Notes: a model not told the origin generated them from the letters alone. A stretch of 64,000 bases of DNA from Luteimicrobium album (GCF_030161555.1 NZ_BSUK01000001.1:2728001-2792000), one strand, 5' to 3'. Counted from the stretch's first letter, positions 47,590 through 56,806 are shown. Translations and numbers: made by a program.

Positions 47590-47697
47590 GGCCCTCGGCA
47601 CTCCTGTCACCGGCACGTGCGCGGCCCGCGACGCGAGCAATCCCGCGGATCTTCACAACGGCTCTACGGGCGGCAACAGGAGGGCAAATCCTGCTCG

Positions 47698-48885
47698 TCA
47701 GGACCGAAAAAAGGGGTTGTCGAGCCCCATCTTTCGGTATCCCGGTATCTCTTTCACCCGGGTGACCGTGACAATGTGACGGCCGTCACTCCGAGCGGCG
47801 AGCCCGCCCCCGCGGCGCGCGTGCACGGGGAGCCGCAGCCGCATCCGGGCGCCCCCGGCGCCGTCGTCGGCGACCTCGATCGTCCCGCCGTGCAGGTCGA
47901 CCGCCCAGCGGACGATCGCGAGGCCGATGCCGGTGCCGCCGGTCGAGGACGAGCCGAGCTGCGCCGTCGCCGACCCGCGCTGGAACCGGTCGAAGATCCG
48001 CCCGCGGTCCTCCGGGTCGATGCCGGGCCCCTCGTCCACGACATCGACGACGATCCAGTCACCGCCCGGCGCGAGCGTCGCCTCGAGCAGGATCCGACCG
48101 TCCTGCGGCGAGTACCGGATCGCGTTGTGCAGAAGGTTCGTGACGACCTGGTCGAGGCGGACCGGGTCGGCCTCGAGCTCGAGGTCCTCGGGCGTCACGT
48201 CGACGACGTACTGGAGCTGCTTGCCCGCGTCGAGCATGGACACCGACTCCGCGACCTCCTCGAGGAAGTCACCGAGCGGGATCGTCTCGTAGTTGAGCGC
48301 GGCGGCGCCCGCCTCGATGCGCGACAGGTCGAGCAGGTACGCGACGAGGCGCGACAGGCGCTCGGTCTGGGTGAGGGCCTGCTGCAGCGTCGCCGGGGTC
48401 GCGGGGGTGACGCCGTCGACGACGTTCTCGAGCTGGGCGTGCAGCGCCGCGACGGGCGTGCGGAGCTCGTGCGAGACGTTGGCGATGAGGTCGCGGCGCA
48501 CCTGGTCGGAGGCGGCGAGGTCGCTCGCCATCTGGTTGAACGCGCCCGCGAGCTGCCCGACCTCGTCCCGGCTCGTCGCGGTGACCCGCCGCGTGTAGTC
48601 GCCGTCCGCCATGGCGCGCGCGGCCGCCGTCATCTCGCGCAGCGGGGACGTCATGCCGCGCGCGAGCACCTGGGTCAGGAGGAGCGACAGGACGATCGCG
48701 AGCGGCAGCGTCCGGCTCGGGCCGAGGTGGTTGCGCAGGCCCAGCCAGGTGACGAACGCCGCGAACGTCACGGTCGCCGCGACGAGGATCCCGAGCTTGA
48801 TCCGGATCGACTGGAAGCGGTCCAGCGGGCGGACGTCGGGCACCCGGGCGATCCGGGCCCCGGCGCGCTCGCCGGTGCGGCTCAT
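47698..48885 (-). CDS. OmpR-system sensor histidine kinase; true end probably 47786
   Basis: 395 codons as read. TM1 and TM2 at about residues 30-50 and 60-76, HAMP (MTSPLREMTAAARAMADG), HisKA with His in DLIANVSHELRTPVAALHAQ, N box LDQVVTNLLHNAIRYSPQDG, G boxes DEGPGIDPEDRGRIFDRFQR and TGGTGIGLAIV. Past LRLPVHARRGGG the frame runs another 30 codons, straight through a T-run terminator hairpin. One base added in the C-run 47807-47811 gives ARRSE and a stop at 47786, before the terminator, which is far more natural. The ATG at 48885 overlaps the regulator's stop. Confidence 0.85.
   Translation of the reverse strand: MSRTGERAGARIARVPDVRPLDRFQSIRIKLGILVAATVTFAAFVTWLGLRNHLGPSRTLPLAIVLSLLLTQVLARGMTSPLREMTAAARAMADGDYTRRVTATSRDEVGQLAGAFNQMASDLAASDQVRRDLIANVSHELRTPVAALHAQLENVVDGVTPATPATLQQALTQTERLSRLVAYLLDLSRIEAGAAALNYETIPLGDFLEEVAESVSMLDAGKQLQYVVDVTPEDLELEADPVRLDQVVTNLLHNAIRYSPQDGRILLEATLAPGGDWIVVDVVDEGPGIDPEDRGRIFDRFQRGSATAQLGSSSTGGTGIGLAIVRWAVDLHGGTIEVADDGAGGARMRLRLPVHARRGGGLAARSDGRHIVTVTRVKEIPGYRKMGLDNPFFRS
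47704..47737 (-). terminator. Intrinsic terminator with T-run for the two-component operon
   Basis: On the minus strand CCGAAAGATGGGG, eight-base loop, then CCCCTTTTTTCGG. GGGG/CCCC plus A/T pairing and a run of six T make this the only classical T-tailed terminator in the window. Confidence 0.8.
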
Positions 48886-49669
48886 GCCGTCGGCTCGAAC
48901 GCGTACCCCACGCCGTGCACGGTCCGGATGAGGTCCGCGCCGAGCTTGCGGCGCAGCGCCTTGATGTGGGAGTCGACGGTCCGGGTGCCCGATGCGTCCG
49001 CCCAGTCCCACACCTCCGCGAGGAGCTTCTCGCGCGTCAGCACGGTCTTGGGGGAGCTCGCGAGCATGACGAGGAGCTCGAACTCCGTGGGCGTGAGGTG
49101 GATCTCCTCGCCGGCCCGGTACACGCGCCGCTGCGCCTGGTCGATGGTCACGTCCCCGACCTCGAGCGGCGGCTGGGCGACGGGCGACGACGCGACCTGA
49201 GCCGCGCGGTCCACGCGCCGCAGCAGCGCCTTGAGGCGCGCGACGAGCTCGCGCATCGAGAACGGCTTCGTCATGTAGTCGTCGGCGCCGACGCCGAGCC
49301 CGATGATCATGTCGGTCTCGTCGTCGCGGGCGGTCAGCATGAGGATGGGTAGCGGGTGCTCGGCCTGGATCCGGCGCGTGACCTCCAGCCCGTCGATGCC
49401 CGGGAGCATGACGTCGAGGACCACGGCGTCGGGGCGCAGCCGCAGCGCCGCGTCGACGCCCGACAGCCCGTCGCGCGCGACCTCGACCCGCCAGCCCTCG
49501 GCCGTGAGGCGCTGCGCGATGGCGGTCGCGATGGCGGGCTCGTCCTCGACGACGAGCACGGTCGCGTTCGGCTCGCCCGTGGGGCGAGGGTGGGCCGCCC
49601 GACGACGTTGCCCGCCGGGGTGTTCGGACGCCCGCCCGGCTGTCCGGACGGCAGAGAGCTCGGTGCCAT
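48882..49669 (-). CDS. OmpR-family response regulator, frameshifted near the N-terminus
   Basis: About 263 codons. The ATG at 49669 (MAPSSLPSGQPGGRPNTPAG) leads after one-base repair in the run 49581-49584 into TGEPNATVLVVEDEPAIATA; phospho-acceptor Asp in AVVLDVMLPGIDG, Lys in DDYMTKPFSMRELVARL; the winged helix has LTPTEFELLVMLASSPKTVL and SHIKALRRKLGADLIRTVHG. The start fits CAGTCT six bases upstream. An ATGA overlap couples it to the kinase. The pair is next to kgd but signals are unknown. Confidence 0.82.
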
Positions 49670-49788
49670 AGGGAAAGACTGGCACACAGGGGTGTGAACT
49701 GCCCGGAGGTCGTGCTGGGCGCGGTCTGTGCGTCCGATGGAGGTTTCGTGGACCGGGCGTGCCGGGCACCGTGGCGCCCCCGCGCGGA

Positions 49789-49794
49789 TACGAT
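49789..49794 (+). promoter_or_regulatory. -10 element TACGAT ahead of the CNNM operon
   Basis: TACGAT at 49789-49794; a transcript starting near 49801 would begin just ahead of the small ORF at 49805. Confidence 0.45.
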
Positions 49795-49804
49795 GGTGCG
49801 CACC

Positions 49805-49915
49805 ATGAACGGTGACGACCCACGACATAGGTCCTCTCGTCCCTCCCGCCCCGCCCGCGCCGTGCGCGGACCCGGGCGGCCGTCCTTCGCCCGGGTGGTG
49901 GGCGCCACGTGCTGA
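49805..49915 (+). CDS. Possible 36-aa leader ORF overlapping the first CNNM gene
   Basis: ATG 49805 lies about four bases from the predicted transcript start. It encodes a basic peptide (MNGDDPRHRSSRPSRPARAV and on to VVGATC) whose stop at 49915 lies seven bases inside the CNNM gene (GTG 49909), an arrangement that could couple translation. No hydrophobic part or family. It could equally be a chance frame, or an N-terminal extension if a base is missing. Confidence 0.3.
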   Translation: MNGDDPRHRSSRPSRPARAVRGPGRPSFARVVGATC

Positions 49916-51243
49916 GCGACTGGCTCCTCCTCGTTCTCGGTGTCGTGCTCACGGCCGGGACCGCGGTGTTCGTCGCGAGCGAGTTCGCCCTCGTCACGCT
50001 CGACCCGGCCGTCCTCAAGGGGTCCGGGCACGGCGACGAGCCGGACCGGCGCGACCGCTCCGTCCGCACCGCCCTGTCCGAGCTGTCGACCGAGCTGTCC
50101 TCGGCCCAGGTCGGGATCACGGTCACGACGATCCTGCTCGGCTACACCGCCCAGCCGGCGCTCTACGACCTCGTCGTCGCGGGTCTCGGGCACACCGCCC
50201 TCGCGCGCGGCGTCGCCGTGGCGCTCGCGGGGATCGTTGCGCTCGTCGTCGTGAACGTGTTCTCCATGCTCTTCGGCGAGCTCATCCCCAAGAACTTCGC
50301 GCTCTCGCTCCCGTACCCGACGGCGCGGCTCGTCGTGCCGCTGCAGCGTGCCTTCACCACGGCCGCGCGGCCCGTGGTCGTGGTGCTCAACGGCTCCGCC
50401 AACGCGATCCTGCGCCGCGTCGGCGTCGAGCCCGTCGAGGAGCTGTCAGGGGCCCGTTCGTCGACCGAGCTCGCGGCGCTCGTGCGGCGCTCCGCCGCCG
50501 AGGGCACGCTCGAGGAGAGCGTCGCGACGCTCCTCACCAACACGATCGACCTCGAGGAGCTGACCGCCGTCGACGTCATGACGGACCGCCTGCGCATGGA
50601 CGTCCTGCACAAGGAGGCCTCCGCCGCCGAGCTGCTCGACGTCGTCCGCGCCACCGGGCACTCCCGCTTCCCCGTGATCGACCGCGACCGCGACGACGTC
50701 GTCGGCCTCGTGCACGTGCGCCGGGCCGTCTCGGTCCCGGCCGAGCGGCGCGCGGACGTGCCCGTCGCCGCGCTCATGGTCGACGCGCCGCGCGTCCCCG
50801 AGACCGTCGGGCTCGGGCCGCTGCTCGTCGAGCTGCGCGGCTTCGGGCTCCAGATGGCGGTCGTCGTCGACGAGTACGGCGGCACGTCCGGCGTCGTGAC
50901 GCTCGAGGACGTCGTCGAGGAGCTCGTGGGCGAGGTCTCCGACGAGCACGACGCGCGCGTCGTCGGCGCCCGGTCCCTGCGCGACGGGTCGTGGCGCGTT
51001 CAGGGCCAGCTCCGCCCCGACGAGCTCACCGAGCAGACGGGGCTCGAGGTCCCCGAGTCCGGCGCGTACGAGACGCTCGGCGGGCTCGTCATGACCGAGC
51101 TCGGGCGCGTGCCTGTCGTGGGCGACGAGGTCGAGGTCGGGGGCGTGCGCCTGCGCGTCGACGTGATGGACGGCCGTCGGGTCGAGCAGCTCCGGGTGAG
51201 CGCCGCGGGCGGCGTCCCCGGCCCGGACGGAGGTGCGGCATGA
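49909..51243 (+). CDS. CNNM/CBS-domain membrane transporter (hemolysin C family), first copy
   Basis: 444 aa. CNNM domain with three to four helices (LLLVLGVVLTAGTAVFVASE; VNVFSMLFGELIPKNFALSL), a CBS pair (LTAVDVMTDRLRMDVLHKEA; GHSRFPVIDRDRDDVVGLVH; LQMAVVVDEYGGTSGVVTLE) and a C-terminal CorC_HlyC domain ([40 protein letters not shown]). These proteins move divalent cations, mostly Mg, or couple Na/Mg. GTG 49909 starts the conserved sequence. It overlaps the second copy by ATGA. Confidence 0.88.
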   Translation: MLSDWLLLVLGVVLTAGTAVFVASEFALVTLDPAVLKGSGHGDEPDRRDRSVRTALSELSTELSSAQVGITVTTILLGYTAQPALYDLVVAGLGHTALARGVAVALAGIVALVVVNVFSMLFGELIPKNFALSLPYPTARLVVPLQRAFTTAARPVVVVLNGSANAILRRVGVEPVEELSGARSSTELAALVRRSAAEGTLEESVATLLTNTIDLEELTAVDVMTDRLRMDVLHKEASAAELLDVVRATGHSRFPVIDRDRDDVVGLVHVRRAVSVPAERRADVPVAALMVDAPRVPETVGLGPLLVELRGFGLQMAVVVDEYGGTSGVVTLEDVVEELVGEVSDEHDARVVGARSLRDGSWRVQGQLRPDELTEQTGLEVPESGAYETLGGLVMTELGRVPVVGDEVEVGGVRLRVDVMDGRRVEQLRVSAAGGVPGPDGGAA

Positions 51244-52298
51244 GCTCCACGGCCGGCCTCGTCCTCGGCATCGTCCTGCTCCTCGGCAACGCCTTCTTCG
51301 TCGGTGCCGAGTTCTCCGTCCTGTCCGCGCGGCGCAGCTCCATCGAGCCCCTGGCCGCGGCCGGGAACGTCCGCGCCCGCACCGTGCTCTACGCGATGGA
51401 GCACGTGTCGCTCATGCTCGCGTGCGCGCAGCTCGGCGTGACCGTGTGCTCGACCGGCCTCGGCATCGTCGCGGAGCCCGCGCTCGCCCATCTGGTCGAG
51501 GTCCCGCTCCACGCGATCGGCGCGAGCCCCGACCTCGCGCACCCGATCGCGCTCGTGCTCGCGCTCGCCGTCGTCGTCTACCTGCACGTCGTGCTCGGCG
51601 AGATGGTGCCCAAGAACCTCGCGGTGTCGGGTCCCGACCGCGCGGTCATGCTGTTCGCGCCGCCGCTCGTGCTCCTCGCCCGCGCCCTGCGGCCCGTGAT
51701 CGGCGCGCTCAACTGGCTCGCCAACCATGCCGTGCGCGCGGCGGGCGTCGAGCCGCGCGACGAGGTCGCGTCCGCCTTCACGGTCGAGGAGGTCCAGTCG
51801 ATCGTTGAGCACTCCGCCGCCGAGGGGGTCCTGCAGGACGAGCAGGGCCTCCTCACCGGCGCGATCGAGTTCTCGGAGCGGACCGCGCGCGAGGTCATGG
51901 TCCCGCTCGCGGACCTCGTGACCGTCGCGGAGGGCTGCACCCCCGACGACGTCGAGCACCTCGTCACGCGCACCGGCTTCAGCCGCTTCCCCGTGGTCCG
52001 GGACGGTGTGCCGGTCGGGTACCTGCACCTCAAGGACGTCCTGTACGCGACGAACGGCGACCGCGACGAGCCCGTGCCGTCGTGGCGCGTCCGGGCGCTC
52101 GCGGTCGCCTCGCCCGACGACGAGATCGAGGATGTCCTGCAGGCCGTGCAGCGCTCCGCGGCGCACCTTGCGCTCGTGCGTGACGGCGACGAGCCCGTCG
52201 GCGTGGTGTTCCTCGAGGACATCCTCGAGGAGCTCGTCGGCGAGGTCAGGGACGCGATGCAGCGTGGCGACACGCTGCGCCGGGCGCGGCCACGGTGA
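51240..52298 (+). CDS. CNNM/CBS-domain membrane transporter, second copy
   Basis: 352 aa. MSSTAGLVLGIVLLLGNAFF then the CNNM helices (VYLHVVLGEMVPKNLAVSGP) and a CBS pair (TAREVMVPLADLVTVAEGCT; TGFSRFPVVRDGVPVGYLHL; VGVVFLEDILEELVGEVRDA). It lacks the CorC_HlyC domain of the first copy. Tandem CNNM pairs of this kind (YhdP/YrkA-like) are frequent in actinobacteria and may form heteromers. The ATG at 51240 has GGAGG upstream. Confidence 0.88.
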   Translation: MSSTAGLVLGIVLLLGNAFFVGAEFSVLSARRSSIEPLAAAGNVRARTVLYAMEHVSLMLACAQLGVTVCSTGLGIVAEPALAHLVEVPLHAIGASPDLAHPIALVLALAVVVYLHVVLGEMVPKNLAVSGPDRAVMLFAPPLVLLARALRPVIGALNWLANHAVRAAGVEPRDEVASAFTVEEVQSIVEHSAAEGVLQDEQGLLTGAIEFSERTAREVMVPLADLVTVAEGCTPDDVEHLVTRTGFSRFPVVRDGVPVGYLHLKDVLYATNGDRDEPVPSWRVRALAVASPDDEIEDVLQAVQRSAAHLALVRDGDEPVGVVFLEDILEELVGEVRDAMQRGDTLRRARPR

Positions 52299-52408
52299 GG
52301 CCGTGGGACCGCCGTCCGGGACGGGTGTCCCACTGATTCCCGGACCGTGGTGACATCGCTCGTCCACCGGTTCGTCACGGGTGCTTCCGTTATCGTTCCG
52401 TGATCGCG

Positions 52409-52457
52409 TAGGCTGTGCGCGGCGCGGGGGCCACCGGCCGTGGAGGGACGTCCCTCC
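52409..52457 (+). promoter_or_regulatory. Promoter and leader hairpin of the VanY-like gene
   Basis: -10 TAGGCT at 52409-52414 gives a leader of about 100 bases, holding a perfect 16-base palindrome GGAGGGACGTCCCTCC at 52442-52457. No known riboswitch recognised. Confidence 0.45.
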
Positions 52458-52520
52458 CGGCGGGTGTGGAGTCGTCGAAGTACCTGCTGTTCCCGTCCGA
52501 CCCGAGACCCCGGAGGTGCC

Positions 52521-53912
52521 GTGGAACCCGCGACGTCGTCGCCCCCGCTGCTGACCCGCCGCGAGCGCCGTGAAGCCGCGCTGCGCGCGCAGGACGCGCC
52601 GGTGGTGCACGTGCCGCCGTCGCCCCCGGTCCGCGCCGCCGCCGTCCCCGTCACGGCCACCCGCCCCGCCACCTCCGTGGCCCGCACGAGTGCGACGGCG
52701 CCCCGTGCCGTCGCGACCGTGGCACCCGAACGGACCGCCGAGGACTCCGCGCCCTACCTGACCCGCCGGCAGCGCCGCGAGATGCTCCTCACGGCCGCCG
52801 AGCAGGAGTCGCGGCACGCCGAGGTGCCCGCCCGCGACGAGCTCGCCCCGAACCGGGGTCCCGCCCGCGTCACGAACACCTGGCCCGCGGCCGGGTTCGC
52901 CCACCACGGCCCGCAGGTCGCCCGGGTCACCGCGGTCGAGGCGCCCCGCACCGGGCGAGCCGTCCCGGCCTCCGTCCCCGTTCCCGCGGTCGCCGCGCCG
53001 TCCGTCGTCGGCCCCACGTGCCCCGAGCACGCCGAGGACGTCGCCCACGAGCACCCGCTGCAGGGCGCGCCGTCGCTCGAGCAGGACGACCGGCCCCACG
53101 TGCAGACGGCCGAGCTGGAGGCGCTCCTCCTCGAACCGTCGCCGTCGGGCGACCGGCGCGGCGCGGGTGCGGGCGACGGTGGCGCCGTCGACCTCGAGCC
53201 CGGCGCCCGCCCGGGCGGCGACCGTCCCCGCTGGGTGCCGCGGGTCGCCGTCCTCACCTCGCTCGCCGTCGCGACGATCGCGGTCCCGCTCACGGGCGCC
53301 GCGAACGGCGACACTGCTGCCGACAACGGTGGGCGTCCGCAGGGCCCGAGCCTCCTCGACGCGGTCTCGGCGTCCGGCGGGACGACGAAGCTGCCCGACA
53401 CGATCAGGTCGCTGGGCGACGGTGCGGTGCGCGCAAAGGCCGCGAGCCGCAGCGAGAGCCGTGACTCTCTCCGGGACTGCGACGCCGACGTCCTGCCGCA
53501 CGGGCAGAACGGCCAGCTGCCGAAGAGTCAGCTCTGCGAGCTGTGGCAGAAGGGCTACTACCTCGCGAACCCCGCAGCGGTGGCGATCACGGCCATGAAC
53601 GAGGCCTTCAAGGCGCGCTTCGGCCGGAACATGTGCCTGGTGGCTGCCTACCGGCCGATCGCGGAGCAGTACGCGCTCGCGGTCACCCGCGCGGGTTTCG
53701 CGGCGAAGCCCGGGACCTCGAACCACGGTCTGGGCCTGGCGGTCGACTTCTGCTCGAGCGAGACGGGCAACGCCGAGGTGTACCAGTGGCTGCGTGCGAA
53801 CGGCCCGAGCTACGGGTGGGACAACCCGGCGTGGGCCCGCCCGGGCGGTGGCGGCTCGTACGAGCCGTGGCACTTCGACTACACGCCGCTCACCACGATC
53901 ATGGGCACCTGA
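52521..53912 (+). CDS. VanY-type D-alanyl-D-alanine carboxypeptidase (peptidase M15B) with long N-terminal region
   Basis: 463 aa. A cytoplasmic region of about 235 residues carries LTRRERREAAL (from residue 11) and LTRRQRREMLL (from residue 80); one membrane helix at about residues 239-258 (VAVLTSLAVATIAVPLTG); a C-terminal M15B domain with SNHGLGLAVDF (zinc His and Asp) and YEPWHFDY (third zinc ligand and base). It trims peptidoglycan peptides outside the cell. GTG 52521 follows GGAGGTGCC. The duplicated RRxRRE motif inside the cell is unexplained. Confidence 0.85.
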   Translation: MEPATSSPPLLTRRERREAALRAQDAPVVHVPPSPPVRAAAVPVTATRPATSVARTSATAPRAVATVAPERTAEDSAPYLTRRQRREMLLTAAEQESRHAEVPARDELAPNRGPARVTNTWPAAGFAHHGPQVARVTAVEAPRTGRAVPASVPVPAVAAPSVVGPTCPEHAEDVAHEHPLQGAPSLEQDDRPHVQTAELEALLLEPSPSGDRRGAGAGDGGAVDLEPGARPGGDRPRWVPRVAVLTSLAVATIAVPLTGAANGDTAADNGGRPQGPSLLDAVSASGGTTKLPDTIRSLGDGAVRAKAASRSESRDSLRDCDADVLPHGQNGQLPKSQLCELWQKGYYLANPAAVAITAMNEAFKARFGRNMCLVAAYRPIAEQYALAVTRAGFAAKPGTSNHGLGLAVDFCSSETGNAEVYQWLRANGPSYGWDNPAWARPGGGGSYEPWHFDYTPLTTIMGT

Positions 53913-53954
53913 TCCGACGGATCCACGCGTGACGGCTCAGCGCGGGCTCACGGC

Positions 53955-54599
53955 TCAGCGCTGATCGCCCGGCAGTGTCTGGTTGCGCCCGAAGCCCTGG
54001 AGGAAGCGGGGCCCCTGCGCGTCGAGCTCCCGTTCGAAGGTCGCCGCCCAGCGTGCGAAGGGCTCGTGGACGAGCGCATCGTTGGCGAACCGGTGGTCCT
54101 CGGTGACCTCGGTGACGCAGAACGACGGGATCTGCAGGTCGACGACCGGTCCGGAGCGCTCGCACTCGGCCACGACGAGCGGGTGGTTGGCGCCACCGAA
54201 GACGTCGATCACCCAACCGTCCGCACCGAGCCAGACCGCGTGCCGGTTCTTGACGATCCGCAGGCCGCCGCGGCGCACCATCTCCACGCCGACGCTCACG
54301 TCGAGCTCGCGCTCGGCCTCGTAGCGGGTGCCGCCGACCATCGGCCCCTTGGCGGTGAGGGCGCAGAAGTCGAACGCGTCGGCGTGCGCGTCGAGGACGT
54401 CGACGGCGTCCGACCGGCCGTCGAGCGCGACCCGCGCCGTGGACGACTGGACCCGTAGCCGGAGGGCGTAGCCGTCGTCGGCGAGGTAGTAGCTCTGGAC
54501 GATCAGGGTGGGCGGGTTCTCGTCGAGGAGCTCGCGGGGGACGCCGCGCGCGACGAAGCGGCGCTCGAACTCGAAGTCGCCGTAGCCGGAGTCGCTCAC
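53955..54599 (-). CDS. CYTH-domain protein
   Basis: 214 aa. FEFERRFVARG opens with the ExEr motif of CYTH enzymes; YALRLRVQSS, ALTAKGPMVGGTRYEAEREL (Lys and Arg of the tunnel), WVIDVFGGANHPLVVAECE (Asp and Glu metal site) follow. CYTH enzymes hydrolyse triphosphates (thiamine triphosphate, inorganic tripolyphosphate) or are adenylate cyclases. GTG start at 54599. Stand-alone gene, divergent from the thiol transferase. Confidence 0.8.
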   Translation of the reverse strand: MSDSGYGDFEFERRFVARGVPRELLDENPPTLIVQSYYLADDGYALRLRVQSSTARVALDGRSDAVDVLDAHADAFDFCALTAKGPMVGGTRYEAERELDVSVGVEMVRRGGLRIVKNRHAVWLGADGWVIDVFGGANHPLVVAECERSGPVVDLQIPSFCVTEVTEDHRFANDALVHEPFARWAATFERELDAQGPRFLQGFGRNQTLPGDQR

Positions 54600-54630
54600 G
54601 CCCCGACCCTAGCGTGCCCGTTCCCCGAGC

Positions 54631-54672
54631 TGTCAGACTCTCGCGGCGGTATACGGCTGCCAGGTTCTGACA
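54631..54672. repeat. 42-bp palindromic intergenic element, copy 2
   Basis: TGTCAGACT at the left end and GTTCTGACA at the right (7 of 9 inverted), GGTATACGG in the centre; the same length and layout as 10531-10572. It lies in the divergent promoter region between the CYTH gene and the gene at 54702. Confidence 0.65.
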
Positions 54673-54689
54673 AGTCGTGGCCGGCGTCG

Positions 54690-54695
54690 CAGACT
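54690..54695 (+). promoter_or_regulatory. -10 element CAGACT (leaderless) of the DinB-type gene
   Basis: CAGACT, six bases (GGCCGC), ATG 54702. It lies 18 bases past the palindromic element, which could therefore overlap the -35 region. Confidence 0.45.
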
Positions 54696-54701
54696 GGCCG
54701 C

Positions 54702-55211
54702 ATGCGATCGACGGACATCCTGACCGACTCCTTCTCCCGCGTCGGGGACGGCGTGGCACGCCTCCTCGACGGGCTCGACGACGACGCCCTCGCCTGGCGC
54801 CCCGACCCGCGCGCGAACACGGTCGCGTGGCTCGTGTGGCACATCGGGCGCGGCGTCGACGCGCAGGTCGCCGACGTCGCGGACGCGGAGGAGGTGTGGA
54901 CGTCTCAGGGCTGGGCGGACCGCTTCGGGCTCCCGTTCGACGACGGCGCGACGGGCTACGGCCAGACGCCGGAGCAGGTGGGCCAGGTCCGGGCGTCGGC
55001 GGAGCTGCTGCGCGGTTATGTGGACGCGACGCAGCAGAGCGCCCTCGCGTACGTGGCGACGCTGTCCGACGACGCCCTGGACCGGGTCGTCGACGAGCGG
55101 TGGGACCCGCCGGTCACGCTGGGCGTCCGCCTCGTGAGCGTCGTGGGGGACGCGACCCAGCACCTCGGCCAGGCCTCGTACGTCAAGGGCCTGTGGCAGC
55201 GGGCGTCGTAG
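54702..55211 (+). CDS. DinB-superfamily protein (DUF664, mycothiol-dependent transferase type)
   Basis: 169 aa four-helix DinB fold. VAWLVWHIGRGVDAQVADV has the first metal His, VVGDATQHLGQASYVKGLWQ the last, with TVAWLVWH and FDDGATGYGQTPEQV typical of DUF664/MST proteins that use mycothiol to modify electrophiles. ATG 54702 follows CAGACT by six bases, a leaderless start shared in form with mtrA. Single gene. Confidence 0.8.
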   Translation: MRSTDILTDSFSRVGDGVARLLDGLDDDALAWRPDPRANTVAWLVWHIGRGVDAQVADVADAEEVWTSQGWADRFGLPFDDGATGYGQTPEQVGQVRASAELLRGYVDATQQSALAYVATLSDDALDRVVDERWDPPVTLGVRLVSVVGDATQHLGQASYVKGLWQRAS

Positions 55212-55238
55212 CGCGCGACGCCCGCTGCCGGTCCTCGG

Positions 55239-56806
55239 TCAGGCCACGGCGAGCGCGGGCTCGCCGGCGGGCAGCGAGCTGCGTCGCGCGGTCATGAGGA
55301 CGAGAGCCACGACCAGCGCTGCGGCGAAGAGCCCGCCGCCCCACGCATAGGCGACGTGGTAGCCGTGCACCTGGGCGGCCGCCTGCACCGCCGCCGACCG
55401 GGGTCGCCGCCGCTGGCCACGAGGTCGGTGAGCTTCGCGGTGACCGCGGAGATGGCGACCGTGTTGAGCAGGGCCACGCCGAGCGACCCGCCGACCTGCT
55501 GCGCGGTGTTGAGGACCGCGGACGCGACCCCCGCGTCGTGCTCGCGCACGCCGAGGAGCGCCGTGGACGACGCCGGCACGAACACCATCGCGAGACCCGT
55601 CCCGATGATCAGGGCGGACGGCAGGACGGTCGTCGCGTAGGACGAGTCGGGCGTGGTGCGGGTGAGCAGGAACATCCCGGCGCTGGCCATCGCCAGCCCC
55701 GTCACGAGCAGGGGTCGCGGCCCGACGCGCGGCAGGAGCCGGGCGACCAGGCCTGCCGACGCGATCACGGCGAGCGCGAACGGGAGGAACGCGAACCCGG
55801 CGCGCAGCGGCGTCCAGCCGAGCACGAGCTGGAAGTCCAGCGTCATGAACAGGAACATCGCGAACAGCCCGGCGCCGATGAGCAGGAACACGAGGTACGA
55901 GCCGCCGCGATTGCGGTCGAGCACCACGCGTATCGGCAGGAGCGGGTTCTTCACGCGCGTCTCCAGCACCACGAACCCGATCAGCGCGGCCGCGGCGACG
56001 GCGAGGAGCGTGACGACGGTCGGGTCGCCCCAGCCCACGGTCGACGGCAGGCCGTCGGCGCCCGTCGTCTGCTTGGCGGCCTGCGTGAACGCGTAGACGA
56101 GCGCGACGAGCCCGCCGGTGACCAGGACGGCGCCCGGGACGTCGAGCCGGGTGCTGCCGTGCGCGCGGGACTCGGGCACGAGGCGGACCGCGAGCACGGC
56201 CGCGACGACCGCGATCGGCGCGTTGACGTACAGGCACCAGCGCCAGTCCAGGTACTCGGTGAGCGCGCCGCCCGCGAGCAGGCCGATCGCGCCGCCCGCG
56301 CCCGACACGGCGCCGAATACGCTGAACGCCCGCGCCCGCTCACGGGACGACGTGAACATGACCGTGATGAGCGACAGCGCGGCGGGTGCCAGGAGCGCGC
56401 CGAACGCGCCCTGCAGCGCCCGGGCGGCGAAGAGCATCCCGCCGCTCGTCGCGGCGCCGCCCAGCGCGGACGTCGCGGCGAAGCCCACGAGCGCGACCAC
56501 GAGCGTCCGCTTGCGGCCCACGTAGTCGGCGACGCGGCCGCCCAGCAGCAGGAGCCCGCCGAACGCGAGCGTGTACGCGGTGATCGCCCACTGGCGGTCG
56601 GCGTCGGAGATCCCGAGGTCGCGCGCCGCGGACGGCAGCGCGATGTTCATGATCGAGGTGTCGAGCAGGAGCATGAGCTGCGCGACGGCGATGACGGCGA
56701 GCGCCGCCCAGCGTCGCGGGTGGCCGGCGGCCGACTCGGCCGGCGCGGGGCCGGTCGTCGTGCCGGGCGACGGCGGCTCCGCCGTCGTGGTGGTCGGTTC
56801 GGACAT
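55239..56806 (-). CDS. DHA2-type MFS drug efflux transporter, frameshifted near its C-terminus
   Basis: About 522 codons, 14 helices. VAQLMLLLDTSIMNIALPSA (helix 1 with the DxxxxNxALP motif), GGRVADYVGRKRTLVVALVG (motif A), LAPAALSLITVMFTSSRERA, SGAGGAIGLLAGGALTEYLD (motif C). The frame breaks at the G-run 55400-55403; one added base continues to the last helix (LFAAALVVALVLMTARRSSL) and stop 55239. ATG 56806 has AGGGAGC. It pumps lipophilic cations or antibiotics by proton antiport; substrate unknown. The divergent two-component pair may regulate it. Confidence 0.83.

Noticed and set aside
52299-52520. A possible c-di-AMP (ydaO-type) riboswitch ahead of the VanY-like gene
   Set aside because: Actinobacterial wall hydrolase genes often carry one, but the conserved core sequences are not visible here; only a simple 16-base palindrome is.
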